Assembly: GCF_007992175.1 (NCBI RefSeq)
Contig: NZ_BJZT01000024.1
Location: 1-64,000, forward strand
DNA length: 64,000 nucleotides
Direction: 5' to 3'
DNA from: Methylobacterium haplocladii
GTDB taxonomy: Bacteria > Pseudomonadota > Alphaproteobacteria > Rhizobiales > Beijerinckiaceae
Part shown: one piece after another, positions 1 through 10,062 of the stretch
How positions within the stretch are numbered: the first letter of the stretch is position 1
Layout: every line of letters starts with the position of its first letter
Made by a program: the position numbers and the translations under genes
The notes under the pieces: model-generated
Told to the model about the DNA's origin: nothing
Database searches by the model: none
The model's input: the letters and a program-made list of their open reading frames with translations, nothing else

Positions 1-331
1 AGCTAGGGCACCTTCCAAACGAGCGGACTACGGTACGGTCCGCCGCCAACGCGATCCTGCGGCAGCGCCGCCACCGATTGGAAATGAATTCAACTGGTCG
101 CCGGCTCCCCCCACCGGCGACCGGAAGGTCGGTCGTTTTGCCGCAGTTGAGCAATTCCCATCCAGACGAGGAAATTTTTAAGCAATCCGAACGTATCAAA
201 AGTTGCGAAGGAATAAGCACTCGCCGACACGCGAATCATCGGAATACTCCCCGTCCGGTGCTGGTCACTGGTTTTGGATGAATCCCCATGTATTCGGGAC
301 CGTCGGGTGGCCGTGGGGGGATTGCCGTTCG
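1..331. other. intergenic region upstream of the chemoreceptor gene
   Basis: No gene is supported here. The stretch contains short GC-rich hairpins and, at about 165-215, a more AT-rich segment that could hold the promoter of the downstream chemoreceptor gene. No RNA gene or repeat of the families seen elsewhere in the window was recognised. Confidence 0.4.
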
Positions 332-1795
332 ATGTTCGCGCTGAGAAAAAACACCGAGACCGAAGCTACGCTCGCTGCCCTGGACCGGGTTCAAGGCATC
401 ATCGAGTTCGATTTGTCCGGGACCATTCTCAAGGCCAACGCGAATTTTCTCGGCGTGATCGGCTATTCGCTGGCTGAGATCGTCGGCCAGCCTCACGGCA
501 TGCTGGTCGAGCCGGGCTATCGCCAGTCGCCGGAATACCGCGCCTTCTGGGACAAGTTGCGTGCCGGCGAATTCCAGGCCGCCCAGTTCAAGCGGGTCGC
601 CAAGGGCGGCCGCGAGGTTTGGATCGAGGCCTCCTACAATCCGGTCTTCGGGCGGGACGGCAAACCCTACAAGGTCGTCAAGTTCGCCACCGACATCACG
701 CGCCAGAAGGCCGACGATGCGGACCGGGCAAGCCAGATCGCAGCGATCCGTAAGTCGCAGGGGGTGATTTCCTTCACCCTCGACGGTGAGATCCTCGAAG
801 CGAACGACGGCTTCCTGGCACTGACCGGCTACGCCCTGGCCGACATCAAGGGCCAGCATCACCGCCTCTTCATGGACCCGGCTCAGCGCGCGGGTGCCGA
901 CTACCTCGCGTTCTGGGCCGCCTTGAAGCAGGGCAGCTATCAGGCCGGCCGGTTCAAGCGGGTCGGCAAGGGTGGCCGGGAAGTCTGGATCCAGGCGAGC
1001 TACAACCCGATCTTCGACGCCTCCGGCCGGCCCTACAAGATCGTCAAGTTCGCCACCGACGTCACCGACCAGATGAACCTGCTGACGCGCCTCGGCACGA
1101 TGATCGAGGACATCGACCATGCCGTGAGCCGGTCCCGCCAGGAATCCAGCGCTGCGATCGGCGCGGCGCACATGACCTCAGGCAGCGTCCAGACCATGGC
1201 CGCCGCGGCGGAGGAACTCGCAGCCTCCGTCTCCGAAATTTCGCAGAGCATGGCGAAGTCGCAGGACGCCACCGACCTCGCTTTCGAGCGGGTTCAGCAG
1301 GCGAGCGACTTCACGCAGAAGCTCTCGGATGCGGCGAGCTCGATGACCGGCATCGTCGGGCTGATCAACACCATCGCCTCGCAGATCAACCTGCTGGCGC
1401 TGAACGCCACCATCGAGGCCGCCCGCGCAGGCGAGGCCGGCCGCGGCTTCGCCGTCGTCGCCCAGGAGGTGAAGAACCTCGCGGCCCAGGCCGCCCGCGC
1501 CACCGACCAGATCAACGGCGAGATCAACAGCGTGCAGGCGGTCTCGAACGACGTCGTCGGCGCCCTCGACTCGATCCGCGGCTCGGTCGAGATCGTGCGC
1601 AACCACGTCGTGGCCACCGCCGCGGCCGTGGAGGAGCAGAGTGCCGTCACCCGCGACATGTCGGCCAACATGCAGGACGCTTCCCGCGCCGTCGGCGACA
1701 TCTCCGAGAACATCAACGCGATCTCGACGGCGGTCTCGGAGGTCTCCGACGCCGTCGCGACGACGCGGCAGGCGGCCCAGGTGCTGGCGCGGTAG
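332..1795 (+). CDS. soluble methyl-accepting chemotaxis protein with two PAS domains
   Basis: 488-residue chemoreceptor without any hydrophobic transmembrane segment, so probably cytoplasmic. Two PAS domains (about residues 14-125 and 137-247) are close copies of each other; both end in a strand reading KFATD(I/V)T. The C-terminal half is a signalling domain with the hairpin-tip signature ([17 protein letters not shown], then [15 protein letters not shown]), which binds CheA/CheW in the family. PAS plus this domain suggests sensing of an internal redox, oxygen or ligand signal. ATG 332 is chosen because it is preceded by a GGGGGG run about ten bases upstream and gives a PAS domain right after a short head; upstream in-frame starts add residues that do not look like protein. 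It converges on murD. Confidence 0.9.
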   Translation: MFALRKNTETEATLAALDRVQGIIEFDLSGTILKANANFLGVIGYSLAEIVGQPHGMLVEPGYRQSPEYRAFWDKLRAGEFQAAQFKRVAKGGREVWIEASYNPVFGRDGKPYKVVKFATDITRQKADDADRASQIAAIRKSQGVISFTLDGEILEANDGFLALTGYALADIKGQHHRLFMDPAQRAGADYLAFWAALKQGSYQAGRFKRVGKGGREVWIQASYNPIFDASGRPYKIVKFATDVTDQMNLLTRLGTMIEDIDHAVSRSRQESSAAIGAAHMTSGSVQTMAAAAEELAASVSEISQSMAKSQDATDLAFERVQQASDFTQKLSDAASSMTGIVGLINTIASQINLLALNATIEAARAGEAGRGFAVVAQEVKNLAAQAARATDQINGEINSVQAVSNDVVGALDSIRGSVEIVRNHVVATAAAVEEQSAVTRDMSANMQDASRAVGDISENINAISTAVSEVSDAVATTRQAAQVLAR

Positions 1796-1806
1796 GCACC
1801 ACTCTC

Positions 1807-1896
1807 GTCATTGCGAGCCGAAGGCGAAGCAATCCAGGGCGACACACGCAACGGCCGTGCGTTGGCCGTGGATTGCTTCGCTGCGCTCGCAATGAC
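1807..1896. repeat. family A inverted repeat (GTCATTGCGAG type), copy 1
   Basis: Imperfect palindrome of about 90 bp whose arms read GTCATTGCGAG...GAAGCAATCCAGGG and the reverse. It sits between the convergent chemoreceptor and murD genes, where it could serve as a two-way transcription terminator. Copies recur at 21222 and 44725. Confidence 0.8.
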
Positions 1897-1920
1897 GGAC
1901 GGCGGCCGAGCCGACCTTTC

Positions 1921-3279
1921 TCAACCCAGTGCCGTCACCAACTCCCGGAACCGGTCACCCCGGATCTCGAAATTCCGGAACTGGTCGTACGAAGCGCATG
2001 CCGGTGACAGGAGCACCACCGGCTCCGGTGCATCGGAGGCCGCAGCCGCCTCCGCTGCTCTGCCCGTGGCCACGTCGAGCGTCTCGCAGAACGTGTAGGG
2101 CACCCGGCCTTCGAGGGTCTCCGCGAAGGCCTTGCTCGATGCGCCGATCAGGTAGGCGTGCGCCACGCGATCGAACAATGCGCTGAGCGGTGCGATGCCG
2201 CCCTCCTTGGCCTTGCCGCCGACGATCCAGTGCACGTCGTGGAAAGCGGTGAGCGCCTTCTCCGTGGAATCGGCGTTGGTCGCCTTGGAATCGTTGACGA
2301 ACAGGACGCGTCCGCGCCGGCCGACCTGCTCCATCCGGTGGGCGAGGCCGGGGAAGCTTTTTAGGGCCGCCGCCAACGCGTCGCCTTCGACGCCGAAGGC
2401 GCGTGCGGCCGCCGTCGCCACCGCGCCGTTCTGCCAGTTGTGGGCGCCGCGCAGCGAGCCGATGCCGTCGAGGTCGGCGAGCACCGTGTCGCCTTCGAGC
2501 ACCCTCCCCTCGCTGGCGACGAGGTCCGCCGCCGCATCGCCGTGGCCCGCGACGTGGACGCGGATCATCGGCCCGGAGCGGCGGCCGGCTATGGCCGCGC
2601 AATGGGCGTCGTCGACGCCGAGGATCGCGAGGTCGGCGGAAGCCACCACGCGCTCCTTGATGGCAGCGTAGGCTTCCATGGTGCCATGCCGGTCGAGATG
2701 ATCGGGCGTGAGGTTGAGCAGGATGCCGACACCCGGCTTCAGCGACGGCGTCAGGTCGATCTGGAAGGTCGAGAGCTCGACGACGTGGATGCGCTCGCGC
2801 GACGGCGGCTGCAGCGACAGGATCGCGGTGCCGATATTGCCGCCCATCTGCACGTCGTAGCCGGCCTGGGCGAGGACGTGGGCGATCAAGGCCGTGGTCG
2901 TCGACTTGCCGTTGGTGCCGGTGATGGCGACGAAGGGCGCATCCGGCGCGATGGCCGCGCGCTCGCGGCAGAAGATCTCGATGTCGCCGATGATCGGGAT
3001 GCCGGCGGCCTTGGCCAGCCCGACGGTCCAGTGCGGCTCGGGATGAGTCAGCGGCACGCCGGGCGAGAGCACGAGGGCTGCGACGCCGGACCAGTCGGCC
3101 TCGCGCAGATCCGAGACCGTGATGCCGAGCCCGCGCGCCCGTTCCGCGCTTTCCGGGCTGTCGTCCCAGGCGATCACGTCGGCGCCCCCGGCCTTCAGCG
3201 CGTGGACCGTGGCGAGGCCGGAGCCGCCGAGGCCGAACAGGGCGAGCTTTTGGCCGGCGAAGGTGGAGGCGGGAGTCAT
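1921..3279 (-). CDS. murD: UDP-N-acetylmuramoylalanine--D-glutamate ligase
   Basis: Cytoplasmic murein ligase that adds D-glutamate to UDP-MurNAc-L-Ala with ATP. 452 residues, normal for the family. The N-terminal nucleotide-binding fold ([13 protein letters not shown]), the ATP loop [12 protein letters not shown] (about residues 120-131), the central HLDRHGT motif and the C-terminal ligase domain ([23 protein letters not shown]) are all present. It starts four bases after the mraY stop, so it is in the same operon. It is the last gene of the cluster here; ftsW and murG, which usually follow it, are not downstream. Confidence 0.97.
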   Translation of the reverse strand: MTPASTFAGQKLALFGLGGSGLATVHALKAGGADVIAWDDSPESAERARGLGITVSDLREADWSGVAALVLSPGVPLTHPEPHWTVGLAKAAGIPIIGDIEIFCRERAAIAPDAPFVAITGTNGKSTTTALIAHVLAQAGYDVQMGGNIGTAILSLQPPSRERIHVVELSTFQIDLTPSLKPGVGILLNLTPDHLDRHGTMEAYAAIKERVVASADLAILGVDDAHCAAIAGRRSGPMIRVHVAGHGDAAADLVASEGRVLEGDTVLADLDGIGSLRGAHNWQNGAVATAAARAFGVEGDALAAALKSFPGLAHRMEQVGRRGRVLFVNDSKATNADSTEKALTAFHDVHWIVGGKAKEGGIAPLSALFDRVAHAYLIGASSKAFAETLEGRVPYTFCETLDVATGRAAEAAAASDAPEPVVLLSPACASYDQFRNFEIRGDRFRELVTALG

Positions 3280-3283
3280 CGTC

Positions 3284-4366
3284 TCAGCGCAGCTTCAGCG
3301 TGGCGAGGCCGGCGAGCGCCAGGATCACGGCGATGATCCAGAAGCGGATCACGACCTGTGCCTCCTTCCAGCCCTTCTGCTCGAAATGGTGGTGGATCGG
3401 CGCCATGCGGAAGACGCGTTTGCCCGTGAGCTTGAACGAGGCGACCTGGATGATCACCGACATCATCTCCAGCACGAACAGGCCGCCGACGATGGCGAGC
3501 ACGATCTCGTGCTTCGTCGCCACCGCGATGGTGCCGAGCAGGCCGCCCAGTGCCAGCGAGCCGGTATCGCCCATGAAGATCTGCGCGGGCGGCGCGTTGA
3601 ACCAGAGAAATCCCAGGCCCGCCCCGATCACCGCCCCGGTGACCACCGCGAGTTCGCCGGTGTCGCGCACGTAATTCACCTGCAGGTAGCCTGCGGTGAA
3701 GGAGTTGCCGACGAGGTAGGCGATGACGCCGAAGGTGCCGCAGGCAATCATCACCGGTACGATGGCGAGGCCGTCGAGCCCGTCGGTGATATTCACGGCA
3801 TTGCCGGCGCCGACGATGACGAAGGCTGCAAAGATCACCCAGAACCAGCCGAGGTTCAGCAGCGCGTCCTTGAAGACCGGGAAGGCGAGTTCGTTCTGGA
3901 GGCCGGCCGGCGAGTAGATCGAGATCAGCAGACAGGCGGCGCCGGCGATGGCGGCTTCCAGCGCCAGCCGGAATTTGCCCGAAAACCCGAGATGCGACTG
4001 TTTCGTCACCTTGAGGTAGTCGTCATAGAAGCCGATCGCGCCGAAGCCCACGGTGACGGCCAGCGTCACCCAGACGTAGTGGTTGCGCGGGTTGGCCCAG
4101 AGGATCACGGCGACCAGGAAGCCGGCCAAGATCATCAGCCCGCCCATGGTCGGCGTACCGCGCTTCACGAGATGGGTCTGCGGGCCATCCTCGCGAATCG
4201 GCTGGCCCTTGCCCTGGCGCAGGCGCAGCAGAGAGATGATCCACGGCCCGAACCAGAAGACGAACAGGCCCGCCGTGAACAGCGCCCCTCCGGTGCGGAA
4301 GGTGATGTAGCGGAACACGTTGAGCGGGTTGAAGCTGCTCGTCAGGTCCGAGAGGAGGTACAGCAT
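3284..4366 (-). CDS. mraY: phospho-N-acetylmuramoyl-pentapeptide-transferase
   Basis: Inner-membrane enzyme that moves phospho-MurNAc-pentapeptide from UDP to undecaprenyl phosphate, making lipid I. 360 residues with about ten hydrophobic helices. The acidic motif FYDDYLK, the [10 protein letters not shown] motif, [12 protein letters not shown] and the histidine motif [12 protein letters not shown] identify the family and carry its catalytic and metal-binding residues. It lies between murF and murD on the minus strand; the 106-base gap after murF shows no gene. Confidence 0.97.
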   Translation of the reverse strand: MLYLLSDLTSSFNPLNVFRYITFRTGGALFTAGLFVFWFGPWIISLLRLRQGKGQPIREDGPQTHLVKRGTPTMGGLMILAGFLVAVILWANPRNHYVWVTLAVTVGFGAIGFYDDYLKVTKQSHLGFSGKFRLALEAAIAGAACLLISIYSPAGLQNELAFPVFKDALLNLGWFWVIFAAFVIVGAGNAVNITDGLDGLAIVPVMIACGTFGVIAYLVGNSFTAGYLQVNYVRDTGELAVVTGAVIGAGLGFLWFNAPPAQIFMGDTGSLALGGLLGTIAVATKHEIVLAIVGGLFVLEMMSVIIQVASFKLTGKRVFRMAPIHHHFEQKGWKEAQVVIRFWIIAVILALAGLATLKLR

Positions 4367-4472
4367 GTCGGTGCAATCGCCGCGGTCATGATCGCGTCCG
4401 GGCGCCTCGCGGTGCGCGGTGTCGCGGTGTCAGGGAACGTGGCCGCGATGCGTGACGGCCGGCGTCATTCGG

Positions 4473-5933
4473 TCAGGGCGCAACCTTGCGTGGCGCTTCC
4501 CGCGGATCGGTGCCGACCGCATAGCGGGCCTTCACCGCTTCCACAATCCTGCCCATCCGGATCGAGTTCGAGCCCTTCACCATCACGGCGTCGCCCGGGC
4601 GCAGGCTGTCGAGCACCGCGTCCATGAGTTCGCCCGAGGTCGCGGCGGCGACGCCGCGGTTGGCCACGGGCAATGCCTCGAACAGGTGGCGCATCATGCT
4701 GCCTGCCGTGAAGACGAGGTCGATGCCATTGGCGCGGACCGCATCGGCGAGCTCGCGATGGCGGAGCTCCGACGAGGGCCCGAGTTCGAGCATGTCGCCG
4801 AGCACCGCGATGCGGCGGCCCCGTCCGCCGGTCTCGATGCCGGCGAGCGTGGCCAAGGCGGCGCGGATCGAGGCGGGGTTGGCGTTGTAGCTCTCGTCGA
4901 CCAGAAAGGCCTCGCCGTCCGCGATGGCCAGCGCCGTGCGCTCGCCGCGCCCGACCGGGGGCTTGAGCCCGGCCAGCGAGATCGCGGCGCGGGCTAGGTC
5001 GGCGCCGAGCGAATGGACTACGGCGAGGACGCCGAGCGAATTCATCGCGGTGTGCCGCCCGGCCGTGCCGAGCTGGTAGGTGACCGGCACGCCCATCACG
5101 GTGGCGTCGACCACCGAGAGGTCGGGCCGGGTGACGATGCGGTTCGCCCGCACGTCGGCCTCCGCGTGCTCGCCGAACGTCACGACGCGGCCGGCCCGAG
5201 AGGCACGGGCATGGGCCAGCAGCCGCTCGTAGTTGGGGTTGTCGCGGTTGAGGATCGCGACGCCGCCGGGCGCGATGCCGGAAAAGATCTCGCCCTTGGC
5301 GTCGGCGATGGCCGAGAGGGAGCGGAAGTGCTCGATATGCACCGGCTCGACGGTGACGACGAGCGCGACCTGCGGCCGGACCTGCGCCGTCAGCGGCACG
5401 ATCTCGGCGGCGTGGTTCATGCCGATCTCGAACACGCCGTAGCGTGCCGTCTCCGGCATCCGCGTCAGGGTCAGCGGCACGCCCCAATGGTTGTTGTAGG
5501 AGGCGACGGAGGCGTGGGTCTCGCCCTGCGCCGACAGCACGTGGCGCAGTGCCTCCTTGGTGCCGGTCTTGCCGACCGACCCCGTCACCGCGACGATACC
5601 GGCCGTCGAGCGGGCGCGAGAGGCGATGCCGAGGGCGCGCATGGCGTCGAGAACCGGGTCCCCGCCGCCGCCGGGGACTGCGAGCACCGGGCCTTCGAAC
5701 TCCCCCGCGCGGTCCTGCGAGACCACGGCCGCGCCGGCGCCCTTTTCCAGAGCGGACTGCACGAAGTCATGGCCGTCTCGGGCCTCCCCTCGGATCGCGA
5801 AGAACAGGTCGCCGGGTTGCAGGGTGCGGGTGTCGATCGAGGCACCGGTGACGGCGCGCGCATCGCCGTGAAGGCTGCCGCCGGTGGCGGCTTCGAGGGC
5901 GGCGGGCGTCCAAAGGGAGGTCGTATCGGTCAT
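4473..5933 (-). CDS. murF: UDP-N-acetylmuramoyl-tripeptide--D-alanyl-D-alanine ligase
   Basis: Cytoplasmic ATP-dependent ligase that completes the UDP-MurNAc-pentapeptide. 486 residues. The N-terminal substrate domain is followed by the ATP loop VTGSVGKTGTKEALRHVL, the ASYNNHWGVPLTL motif, the HIEHFRS motif and the C-terminal domain with DESYNANPASI and VLGDMLELG. Start at ATG 5933 (MTDTTSLW); the longer open frame upstream is only the translation of a palindromic repeat. A 250-base gap filled by that repeat separates it from murE. Confidence 0.96.
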   Translation of the reverse strand: MTDTTSLWTPAALEAATGGSLHGDARAVTGASIDTRTLQPGDLFFAIRGEARDGHDFVQSALEKGAGAAVVSQDRAGEFEGPVLAVPGGGGDPVLDAMRALGIASRARSTAGIVAVTGSVGKTGTKEALRHVLSAQGETHASVASYNNHWGVPLTLTRMPETARYGVFEIGMNHAAEIVPLTAQVRPQVALVVTVEPVHIEHFRSLSAIADAKGEIFSGIAPGGVAILNRDNPNYERLLAHARASRAGRVVTFGEHAEADVRANRIVTRPDLSVVDATVMGVPVTYQLGTAGRHTAMNSLGVLAVVHSLGADLARAAISLAGLKPPVGRGERTALAIADGEAFLVDESYNANPASIRAALATLAGIETGGRGRRIAVLGDMLELGPSSELRHRELADAVRANGIDLVFTAGSMMRHLFEALPVANRGVAAATSGELMDAVLDSLRPGDAVMVKGSNSIRMGRIVEAVKARYAVGTDPREAPRKVAP

Positions 5934-5964
5934 GCGGCCTCCGAATGGGCGCAACGGTCGCGAG

Positions 5965-6165
5965 CATCCCCTCTCCCCGCACGCGGGGAGAGGGTCGCGA
6001 CGACCTTGTCGTCGGCGCGGCAAGGCGGCAGCCGATGGTGAGGGGGCGGTGCCGGAAGAGCCTCTCTCGGAAGCGCCCCCTCACCATCGCTTCGGCTGCG
6101 CCTCCGCTTGCCGAATGCACGACAAGGTGCATTCGACCCTCTCCCCGCGTTCGGGGAGAGGGGAA
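5965..6165. repeat. family B palindromic repeat, copy 1 (murE-murF junction)
   Basis: Element of about 200 bp bounded by hairpins CCCTCTCCCCGCACGCGGGG and CCCTCTCCCCGCGTTCGGGG, with an inner inverted pair (GGTGAGGGGGC / GCCCCCTCACC). It sits inside the murein operon and would be transcribed, so it could act as an RNA processing or stability element. Other copies start near 15735, 32408, 36145, 59652 and 62638. Confidence 0.85.
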
Positions 6166-6186
6166 AGCGCGGGTCTGCCGGAGTGG

Positions 6187-7656
6187 TCACTGCTTCAACT
6201 CCGCGATCGCGGCGCGGACCGCGTCGTGGTCCGAGAACGGGAGCACGCGGTCGCCCACAATCTGGCCGGTTTCGTGGCCCTTGCCGGCCACCACGAGCAC
6301 GTCGCCCGGCTGGAGGGCATGGACAGCCGTGCGGATCGCCTCGGCGCGGTCGCCGATCTCTTCCGCGTCCGGGGCGTGGGCGAGAATGGCGGCGCGGATC
6401 GCGGCGGGTTCCTCGCTGCGGGGGTTGTCGTCGGTGACGATGACCCGGTCGGCGAGGCGCTGGGCGATCTCGCCCATGATCGGCCGCTTGCCGGTATCGC
6501 GGTCGCCGCCGCAGCCGAAGACGAGGACGAGGCGTCCGCCGGCGAAGGGCCGCAGCGCCGTCAGAACGTGCTCCAGCGCCTCGGGCTTGTGCGCGTAGTC
6601 GACGAGGCAGAGGCCGCCGTTGGCCTCGCCGATCCGCTCCATGCGGCCCGGCACGCCGATGAGGGACTCGAGCGCGGAGAACACGCCGGCCGGATCGGCC
6701 GCGCCGCCCGGCGTCGCCAGGGCGAGGCCGGCCGCGACGAGGGCGTTCTCGACCTGGAAGCCGCCGACGAGGGGAAGTTTGACGGTGTACGTCGTCTCGC
6801 CATCCTTGCCGGGACCGCGGAGCGTCAGCGCCTGTGAAAACCCCTCGGTGCGGGCATCCTCCAGCCGGATGTAGCGGCCGGCCCGGCCTGTGCTACGGAT
6901 TTCGTGGCCGGCCGCATCGGCAGTGCCGATGACCCGTTCGGCATAGGCGCCATCGGCATTGACGATCACCGGCCGGCCCTTCGGCAGCAGCGTCGTGAAC
7001 AGCCGGAGCTTGGCTTCCAGATAAGCCTCGACGCTCGGGTGATAATCGAGGTGATCGCGCCCGAGATTGGTGAAGCCGGCCGCCGCCAACGCGACTCCGT
7101 CAAGGCGACGCTGCTCGATCCCGTGGGACGACGCCTCCATGGCGAGGTCGGTGATGCCGTCATCCGCCAGCCGCGCCAGCGTCTCGTGCAGCGTCACCGG
7201 ATCGGGGGTGGTCAGCGAGCCGTAGGCCGCGCCCCGGTTGGTGACGATGCCGACGGTGCCGAGGCTGGCGGATTCGCGGCCGATCTTCGAGAGAATCTGG
7301 CGGACGAAGTCGGCGACCGAGCTCTTTCCCGAAGTACCGGTGACGGCGACCACGGTTTCGGGCTGCCGTCCGGAGAATCGGGCGGCCGCGAGCGAGAGCG
7401 CACGGCGCGCGTCTGGCACTGCGATCCAGGCGGTCTCGGCGGGCAGATCGGCCGGGCGCTCGCCCTCGCCGACGACCGCCACGGCGCCAGCGGAGGCGGC
7501 CTTGGCGGCAAACAGCCGTCCGTCGGCCTTCGTGCCGGGGATCGCGACAAAGACGCTGCCGGGTACGACCTTGCGGCTGTCGGCGGTGACGGCGGTGACG
7601 GGCGCTTCGCCGGCGTCGGTCTCGGGGAATAGGGAGCGGAGGATTGGCGCGGTCAT
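6187..7656 (-). CDS. murE: UDP-N-acetylmuramoyl-L-alanyl-D-glutamate--2,6-diaminopimelate ligase
   Basis: Adds meso-diaminopimelate to the murein precursor in the cytoplasm. 489 residues. Motifs: ATP loop GTSGKSSVADF, EASSHGIEQRRLDG, NLGRDHLDYH and the C-terminal DDNPRSEEP motif; the DNPR sequence is the known signature for diaminopimelate rather than lysine. The start is ATG 7656 (MTAPILRSLF); the upstream in-frame codons come from a CCCTCTCCCC hairpin between murE and ftsI. In the same minus-strand operon as ftsI and murF. Confidence 0.96.
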   Translation of the reverse strand: MTAPILRSLFPETDAGEAPVTAVTADSRKVVPGSVFVAIPGTKADGRLFAAKAASAGAVAVVGEGERPADLPAETAWIAVPDARRALSLAAARFSGRQPETVVAVTGTSGKSSVADFVRQILSKIGRESASLGTVGIVTNRGAAYGSLTTPDPVTLHETLARLADDGITDLAMEASSHGIEQRRLDGVALAAAGFTNLGRDHLDYHPSVEAYLEAKLRLFTTLLPKGRPVIVNADGAYAERVIGTADAAGHEIRSTGRAGRYIRLEDARTEGFSQALTLRGPGKDGETTYTVKLPLVGGFQVENALVAAGLALATPGGAADPAGVFSALESLIGVPGRMERIGEANGGLCLVDYAHKPEALEHVLTALRPFAGGRLVLVFGCGGDRDTGKRPIMGEIAQRLADRVIVTDDNPRSEEPAAIRAAILAHAPDAEEIGDRAEAIRTAVHALQPGDVLVVAGKGHETGQIVGDRVLPFSDHDAVRAAIAELKQ

Positions 7657-7669
7657 GTTGCGGAGCCTC

Positions 7670-7698
7670 CCCCCTCTCCCCGCTGGCGGGGCGAGGGG
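7670..7698. repeat. short CCCTCTCCCC hairpin between ftsI and murE
   Basis: Single hairpin (CCCCTCTCCCCGC / GCGGGGCGAGGGG) matching only the outer arm of the family B repeats. It lies in the 70-base ftsI-murE gap. It may be a solo arm left from a larger element. Confidence 0.6.
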
Positions 7699-7726
7699 AT
7701 GCACACCTTCGACGCAGGAGCCCCGC

Positions 7727-9622
7727 TCACCGGCCGTCGACCATGTTGGCGTGATACGCGCCGAGCTTGACCATCAGCGGGAACGGCTTCGCGGGCGGAT
7801 CGAATTGTGGCGGCAGGCCGAGGATCGGCGCGACGCGCTCGATGATCTTACCCGTCACTGAGCCGGAATTGTAGGCGGCGGTGGCGTAGCCGCCGGTCTC
7901 GGGCAGCCCCTGCGGTTCGTCCATCAGCGTGACGAAGAGGTATTTCGGCTTGTCCATGGGGGCGGCGGCCATGAAGGTCGTGAACAGGCGGTTCTTGTTG
8001 TAGCGGCCGCCGATCACCTTCTCGGCCGTGCCGGTCTTGCCGCCGACGTAGTAGAGCGGCACCGACGCCTTCTTGGCCGAGCCCTCGACGGCATTCAGCC
8101 GCATGATGAAGCGCATCGCCTCGCTATTTTGGGCCGAGATGACGTGGGTGGACTTTGCGCGCGCGGTGGCCTCGTCCGTCTTCAGGAAGGTCGGGACCAT
8201 GAAATCCCCGCCGTTGATGATCGCGCCGACGGCGGCGGTCGCCTGGATCGGGGCGACGGCGATGCCGTGGCCGAAGGCGATGGTGATCGTGTTGATCTCG
8301 CTCCAGCGCGGCGGCAGGATCGGCGAGGCGCTTTCGGGCAGCTCGGTCCGCATCCGGTCGAGCAGGCCCATCTTGCGCAGGAAGGCCTTGTGGCCGGGGA
8401 TGCCGACGCCGAGCGCCATCTTGGCCGAGCCGATGTTGGAGGAGTGGGTGAACACCTCCGGCATCGTCAGCACGCGGCCCGTCGCGTGGTAGTCGTGGAT
8501 GCGCTGGCGGCCCCAGTTCAGCACGCCGCCGCGGGTGTCGAAGGTCGAGTTGACGTTGTACTTGCCGGAATCGAGCGCCATGGCGAGGGTCATCGCCTTG
8601 AAGGTCGAACCCATCTCGTAGACGCCGACATTCATCCGGTTGATGCGGTCGGCCGAGAGCGCGTCCTTCGGCTCGTTCGGATCGAAATCGGGATAGGAGG
8701 CGAGCGCGATCACCTCGCCGGTGTTCACATCGAGGATCATCGAGGCACCGGCCTTGGCCTTGAAGTGCTCGATGCCCTTCACGAGCTCGTCGCGCACCGC
8801 GAACTGGGCGCGCAGGTCGAGCGAGAGCTGCACCGGCGCGAGGTCGGCCTGCTTGGCGACGAAGCCGAGGCTGTTGAGGGCGCCGTTGCCCTGGTTGTCG
8901 ATGTACTTCTCCATGCCGGCGATACCGACATTGTCGAGGTTCGTCGCGCCGATGATGTGGGCGGCGGCGACGCCGTTCGGATAGACGCGCTTGTGGTCGG
9001 GCAGGAAGCCGACGCCGGGGATGCCGAGGCGGTGGACTTCGAGCTGCTGCTTCGGCGTGATCTCGCGCTTGACCCAGACGAAGCCCTTCTTCGTCGAGAG
9101 CTTGGCACGCAGCTCCGAGGCGTTGAGCTCGGGCAACACGGCGGTGAGAAGCTCCGTCGCCTCGTCCTTGTCGTAGATCTTGCGCGGCTCGGCGAAGACC
9201 GAGACGGTGCGGATGTCGGTGGCGAGGATCTCGCCGTTGCGATCGATGATGTCCGGGCGGATCGCCGTGGTCGCGGCCGCCGCGACGCGGTGGTCGTCCG
9301 AGCCGTTGCCGGGCGTCGCTGCCATCACGATCAGGCGCACGCTGATGGCGAGAAAGACCACGCCGAAGCCGAGGCCGACGATGCCGACGCGGGTGAAGGA
9401 GCGCTCGATCGCGAGCCGGGTCATGGTCCGGTAGAAGCTGACCAGGAACGGCGCGCGCGGCTCGACCGCGACGATGCGCTCGGGCGCATCCTCCGCGTGC
9501 TCGACGGCTTCCGCCATGGCGTGCTCGTGGTCCGGCACGGCGTGGTGCCCGGCCTGCGAATCCGCTTCCGCCTGCGCGTCCGCGGCCGGCACGTCCTGAT
9601 CCTGCGGAGGGTGTTCGGACAC
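7727..9622 (-). CDS. ftsI: peptidoglycan D,D-transpeptidase FtsI (penicillin-binding protein 3)
   Basis: Septal cross-linking enzyme of the divisome. 631 residues from a GTG start six bases after ftsL. One membrane helix (about residues 75-97) anchors a periplasmic protein with the PBP dimerisation domain and a transpeptidase domain. Active-site motifs: STFK (near residue 336, nucleophile serine), SSN (near 392) and KTGTAEK (near 530). The cytoplasmic head of roughly 70 residues is unusually long and rich in Asp, Glu, Ala and His. It sits at its normal place between ftsL and murE. Confidence 0.96.
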   Translation of the reverse strand: MSEHPPQDQDVPAADAQAEADSQAGHHAVPDHEHAMAEAVEHAEDAPERIVAVEPRAPFLVSFYRTMTRLAIERSFTRVGIVGLGFGVVFLAISVRLIVMAATPGNGSDDHRVAAAATTAIRPDIIDRNGEILATDIRTVSVFAEPRKIYDKDEATELLTAVLPELNASELRAKLSTKKGFVWVKREITPKQQLEVHRLGIPGVGFLPDHKRVYPNGVAAAHIIGATNLDNVGIAGMEKYIDNQGNGALNSLGFVAKQADLAPVQLSLDLRAQFAVRDELVKGIEHFKAKAGASMILDVNTGEVIALASYPDFDPNEPKDALSADRINRMNVGVYEMGSTFKAMTLAMALDSGKYNVNSTFDTRGGVLNWGRQRIHDYHATGRVLTMPEVFTHSSNIGSAKMALGVGIPGHKAFLRKMGLLDRMRTELPESASPILPPRWSEINTITIAFGHGIAVAPIQATAAVGAIINGGDFMVPTFLKTDEATARAKSTHVISAQNSEAMRFIMRLNAVEGSAKKASVPLYYVGGKTGTAEKVIGGRYNKNRLFTTFMAAAPMDKPKYLFVTLMDEPQGLPETGGYATAAYNSGSVTGKIIERVAPILGLPPQFDPPAKPFPLMVKLGAYHANMVDGR

Positions 9623-9627
9623 GGATT

Positions 9628-10062
9628 TTACCTCGAAGCCGTGGACGGCGTGCGGGTGCTGACGGTGCGGGTCGTGGTGGAGCGCGTGATCGAGCCGGTG
9701 GTGCGCGGCTCGTCGGCCTTGACCGTCGGCTTATCCTTCGGCGTCGCGGTGGCCGCGAGCAGCCGCCCGATCTCGTCGCCGCGATCGGGGCGCGCCGGCA
9801 GGTCGGACATCCGCGCCAAGTGCTCGGTGCCGATCGGCTCCAGGGCGAGATGGCGCTCGACGGCGGCCTGGAGCCGGTCGGGACGGGTCAGCAGCTGCCA
9901 TTCCGCGCGCAGTACCGCGATGGCCTGACGCTCCGTGTGCAGCTCGGTCTTCCGCTTCGAGACCTGGGCCGACTGGTAGAGCGTGTCGTACTTCGTCGAG
10001 TAGGCGTAGACGGCCGCCGCCATCAGGCCGAACACGGCCAGGAAATTCAAGAGACGGATCAC
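9628..10062 (-). CDS. ftsL: cell division protein FtsL
   Basis: 144-residue bitopic membrane protein of the divisome. The GTG start overlaps the rsmH stop (GTGA), so translation is probably coupled. One N-terminal membrane helix ([20 protein letters not shown]) is followed by a coiled-coil-like stretch and a basic, Thr/Ser/Arg-rich tail. Sequence alone is weakly conserved in this family; identity rests on size, topology and the position between rsmH and ftsI. Longer open frames upstream overlap rsmH and are not supported. Confidence 0.9.
   Translation of the reverse strand: MIRLLNFLAVFGLMAAAVYAYSTKYDTLYQSAQVSKRKTELHTERQAIAVLRAEWQLLTRPDRLQAAVERHLALEPIGTEHLARMSDLPARPDRGDEIGRLLAATATPKDKPTVKADEPRTTGSITRSTTTRTVSTRTPSTASR

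Noticed and set aside
5934..6023. Longer murF start at 6023
   Set aside because: The extra 30 residues are encoded by a family B repeat arm; ATG 5933 fits the family.
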